Made by a program: the position numbers and the translations under genes. DNA of 64,000 bases from NCBI RefSeq assembly GCF_021729865.1, contig NZ_CP063400.1, positions 2,046,001-2,110,000 on the forward strand. The letters are read 5' to 3'. Below, piece after piece: positions 62,492 to 64,000 of the stretch; position 1 is the stretch's first letter; each line of letters opens with the position of its first letter. Below the pieces are notes generated by a model. The model was given only the letters and a program-made list of their open reading frames with translations, made no database searches and was not told the DNA's origin. Source of the DNA: Hydrogenophaga sp. SL48 (GTDB lineage Bacteria; Pseudomonadota; Gammaproteobacteria; Burkholderiales; Burkholderiaceae_C).

Positions 62492-63538
62492 TCAGGCCAG
62501 CGCGGCCTGGAGCTCGGCCCGCAGGCCGGCGGCGTCGAGGTGGTCGCCGATCAGCACCAGGCGGGTCGCGCGCGGCTCGTCGGCGCGCCAGGCGCGGTCG
62601 AAGTGGCTGTCAAAGCGCTGGCCCACGCCCTGCACCACCAGGCGCATGGCGGCACCGGGCAGCGCCACAAAGCCCTTGACGCGGTAGATTTGATGGCGCT
62701 GCACCAGCGCCTTCAGCGCCGCGATCAGCCTGGCGCGGTCGGTCACGTCCAGCCCCATCGACACCGAGTCGAAGGCGTCGTGGTCATGGTCTTCTTCCTC
62801 GTCGTGGTGGGTCTTGCGATCGTCGATCACGTCTTCCACCGCGCGCTGCAGGCCCAGCAGCACGTCCAGCGGCACGTCGCCGTGCGACGCGCGCACCAGC
62901 TTCACACCCGCAGGTGCCTCGGCGCGCACGGTGGCTTCCACGGCATCGAGCGCCGCCGGGTCCATGCCATCGACCTTGTGCACGATGACCAGATCGGCCG
63001 TGGCCAGCTGGTCCTCGAACAACTCGTGCAATGGGGACTCGTGGTCGAGGTTGTCGTCGGCGCGGCGCTGGGCGTCCACCGCCACCGGGTCGTCCGCAAA
63101 ATCACCGGCCGCCACCGCGGGCGCGTCCACCACGGTGACCACCGCGTCCACGGTGAAGGCGTTGCGCAGCGCGGGCCACTGAAACGCCTGCACCAGCGGC
63201 TTTGGGAGCGCCAGGCCCGAGGTCTCGATGACGAGGTGGTCGATCTGGTCGCGGCGGGCGGCGAGCTGTTCCATCACGGGCGCAAACTCTTCCTGCACGG
63301 TGCAGCACAGGCAGCCGTTGGCCAGCTCGAACAGCTGGCCGTTGTCGTCGCCGTTCTCATCGCAGCCGATGCCGCACCCGCGCAGCAGCTCGCCGTCAAT
63401 GCCCAGCTCGCCAAATTCATTGACGATGACCGCGATGCGACGACCCTGGGCGTTGGTGAGCAGCTTGCGCAGCAGCGTGGTTTTGCCACTGCCGAGAAAG
63501 CCGGTGACGATGGTGGCGGGAATTTTCTGGAGATTCAT
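62492..63538 (-). CDS. cobW: CobW GTPase (metal chaperone)
   Basis: G3E-family GTPase of 348 residues, thought to deliver cobalt to the chelatase. P-loop GFLGSGKTT at 13-21, the metal-binding CLCC at 76-79, TSGLALPKPLVQAF, and a histidine/acid-rich loop (HHDEEEDHDHDAF) for metal. The C-terminal CobW_C domain ends the protein. Location beside cobN supports the cobalamin role rather than zinc homeostasis. Confidence 0.93.
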   Translation of the reverse strand: MNLQKIPATIVTGFLGSGKTTLLRKLLTNAQGRRIAVIVNEFGELGIDGELLRGCGIGCDENGDDNGQLFELANGCLCCTVQEEFAPVMEQLAARRDQIDHLVIETSGLALPKPLVQAFQWPALRNAFTVDAVVTVVDAPAVAAGDFADDPVAVDAQRRADDNLDHESPLHELFEDQLATADLVIVHKVDGMDPAALDAVEATVRAEAPAGVKLVRASHGDVPLDVLLGLQRAVEDVIDDRKTHHDEEEDHDHDAFDSVSMGLDVTDRARLIAALKALVQRHQIYRVKGFVALPGAAMRLVVQGVGQRFDSHFDRAWRADEPRATRLVLIGDHLDAAGLRAELQAALA

Positions 63539-63592
63539 GATCGGTCGGTTAAAGGATTGGGGCCACGGTGGGCGAAGGGCGTGGCGACGGGC

Positions 63593-64000
63593 TCAGTCCT
63601 CGATCCCGCGCTGCGCCGGCACACCGGCGTTGAAGTGGTGTTTGATCAGCGTCATCTCGGTCACCGTGTCGGCCAGTTCGACCAGCTCGGCCGGCGCGTT
63701 GCGGCCGGTCAGCACCACGGTCACCGATGCGGGGCGCTCGCGCAGGCAGGTCAGCACCGTGTCCAGCGAGATCCAGCCGTAGCGCAGCGGATACATGATT
63801 TCGTCGAGCACCACCATGAAGTGCTCGCCGGCGCGGATGGTGGCGTCGGCCTTGGCCCAGCCGGCCTGCGCCAGTTCGGCCGAATGGTCGAGGTCGCGGC
63901 TTTTCCAGCTGAAGCCGTCGCCCAGCCCCTCGATGGGAATGCCCAGCTGCTCAAACAGCCGGTGCTCGCCGAACCGGGCCGTCGGCACCTTCATGAACTG
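63593..64000 (-). CDS. cobO: Cob(I)yrinic acid a,c-diamide adenosyltransferase (5' end outside window)
   Basis: Transfers the adenosyl group of ATP to cob(I)yrinic acid diamide. Only the C-terminal 135 residues are visible; the frame is open at the window edge, so MKVPTARFGE at 63994 is internal. Typical BtuR/CobO features: GDGFSWKSRDLDHS, VVLDEIMYPLRYGW and VVLTGRNAPAELVELADTVTEM. The rest of the gene and any cobalamin riboswitch lie beyond 64000. Confidence 0.94.
   Translation of the reverse strand, partial: QFMKVPTARFGEHRLFEQLGIPIEGLGDGFSWKSRDLDHSAELAQAGWAKADATIRAGEHFMVVLDEIMYPLRYGWISLDTVLTCLRERPASVTVVLTGRNAPAELVELADTVTEMTLIKHHFNAGVPAQRGIED

Overview
The window reads as chromosomal DNA of a betaproteobacterium of the order Burkholderiales, most likely a Comamonadaceae member close to Hydrogenophaga or Acidovorax. 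This rests on high GC, the order rpsB-tsf-pyrH-frr-uppS-cdsA-dxr-rseP-bamA, polyhydroxybutyrate functions (phaR, 3-hydroxybutyrate dehydrogenase), and GC-rich palindromic repeats of a kind I associate with that family. No phage, insertion sequence, CRISPR array or rRNA operon is visible. The genus is inference.

Layout. 1-9.2 kb (minus strand): translation and envelope genes from rpsB to a bamA cut by the window edge. uppS carries a one-base frameshift in a run of nine Cs. 9.5-17.6 kb: a D-amino-acid dehydrogenase-like flavoprotein, nnr, a YggT protein, rnr, tRNA-Leu(CAG), rimO and phaR. 17.8-26.8 kb: tRNA-Val(GAC), relA, an alpha/beta hydrolase, bdhA, two small envelope proteins, an OmpR/EnvZ pair, ispF and ispD. 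26.9-31.8 kb: mfd, a DUF4405 membrane protein behind a perfect FNR-type box, and serB. 31.8-43.6 kb is an accessory stretch: a small extracytoplasmic-function sigma factor cluster with secreted repeat proteins and a thioredoxin-like protein, a SUI1 protein, a DEAD-box helicase, several small unknowns, hydrolase, acyltransferase and aminotransferase genes, an orphan PhnD-like binding protein and nth.

43.6-64 kb (all minus strand): a tightly packed cofactor run for cobalamin (cobO, cobW, cobN, ChlI-like and VWA proteins, DUF1636, bluB, then cbiB, cobD, cobQ, cobT, cobS, cobC). A biotin and beta-alanine block (bioB-panD-bioA-bioD-bioF) sits inside it. Many junctions are 4-base stop/start overlaps, so translation is probably coupled. 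Together these genes insert cobalt, adenosylate and amidate the corrin ring, make the lower ligand and aminopropanol arm, and assemble the nucleotide loop.

The most unusual structures are (1) an 84-base palindromic repeat inserted in frame in cobQ, (2) two copies of an imperfect palindrome of about 160 bases whose ends lie on the stop codons of the flanking genes, (3) the uppS frameshift, and (4) the sigma-factor cluster, whose anti-sigma and secreted partners I cannot assign. No entirely new enzyme system is evident; most of the window is conserved core metabolism.
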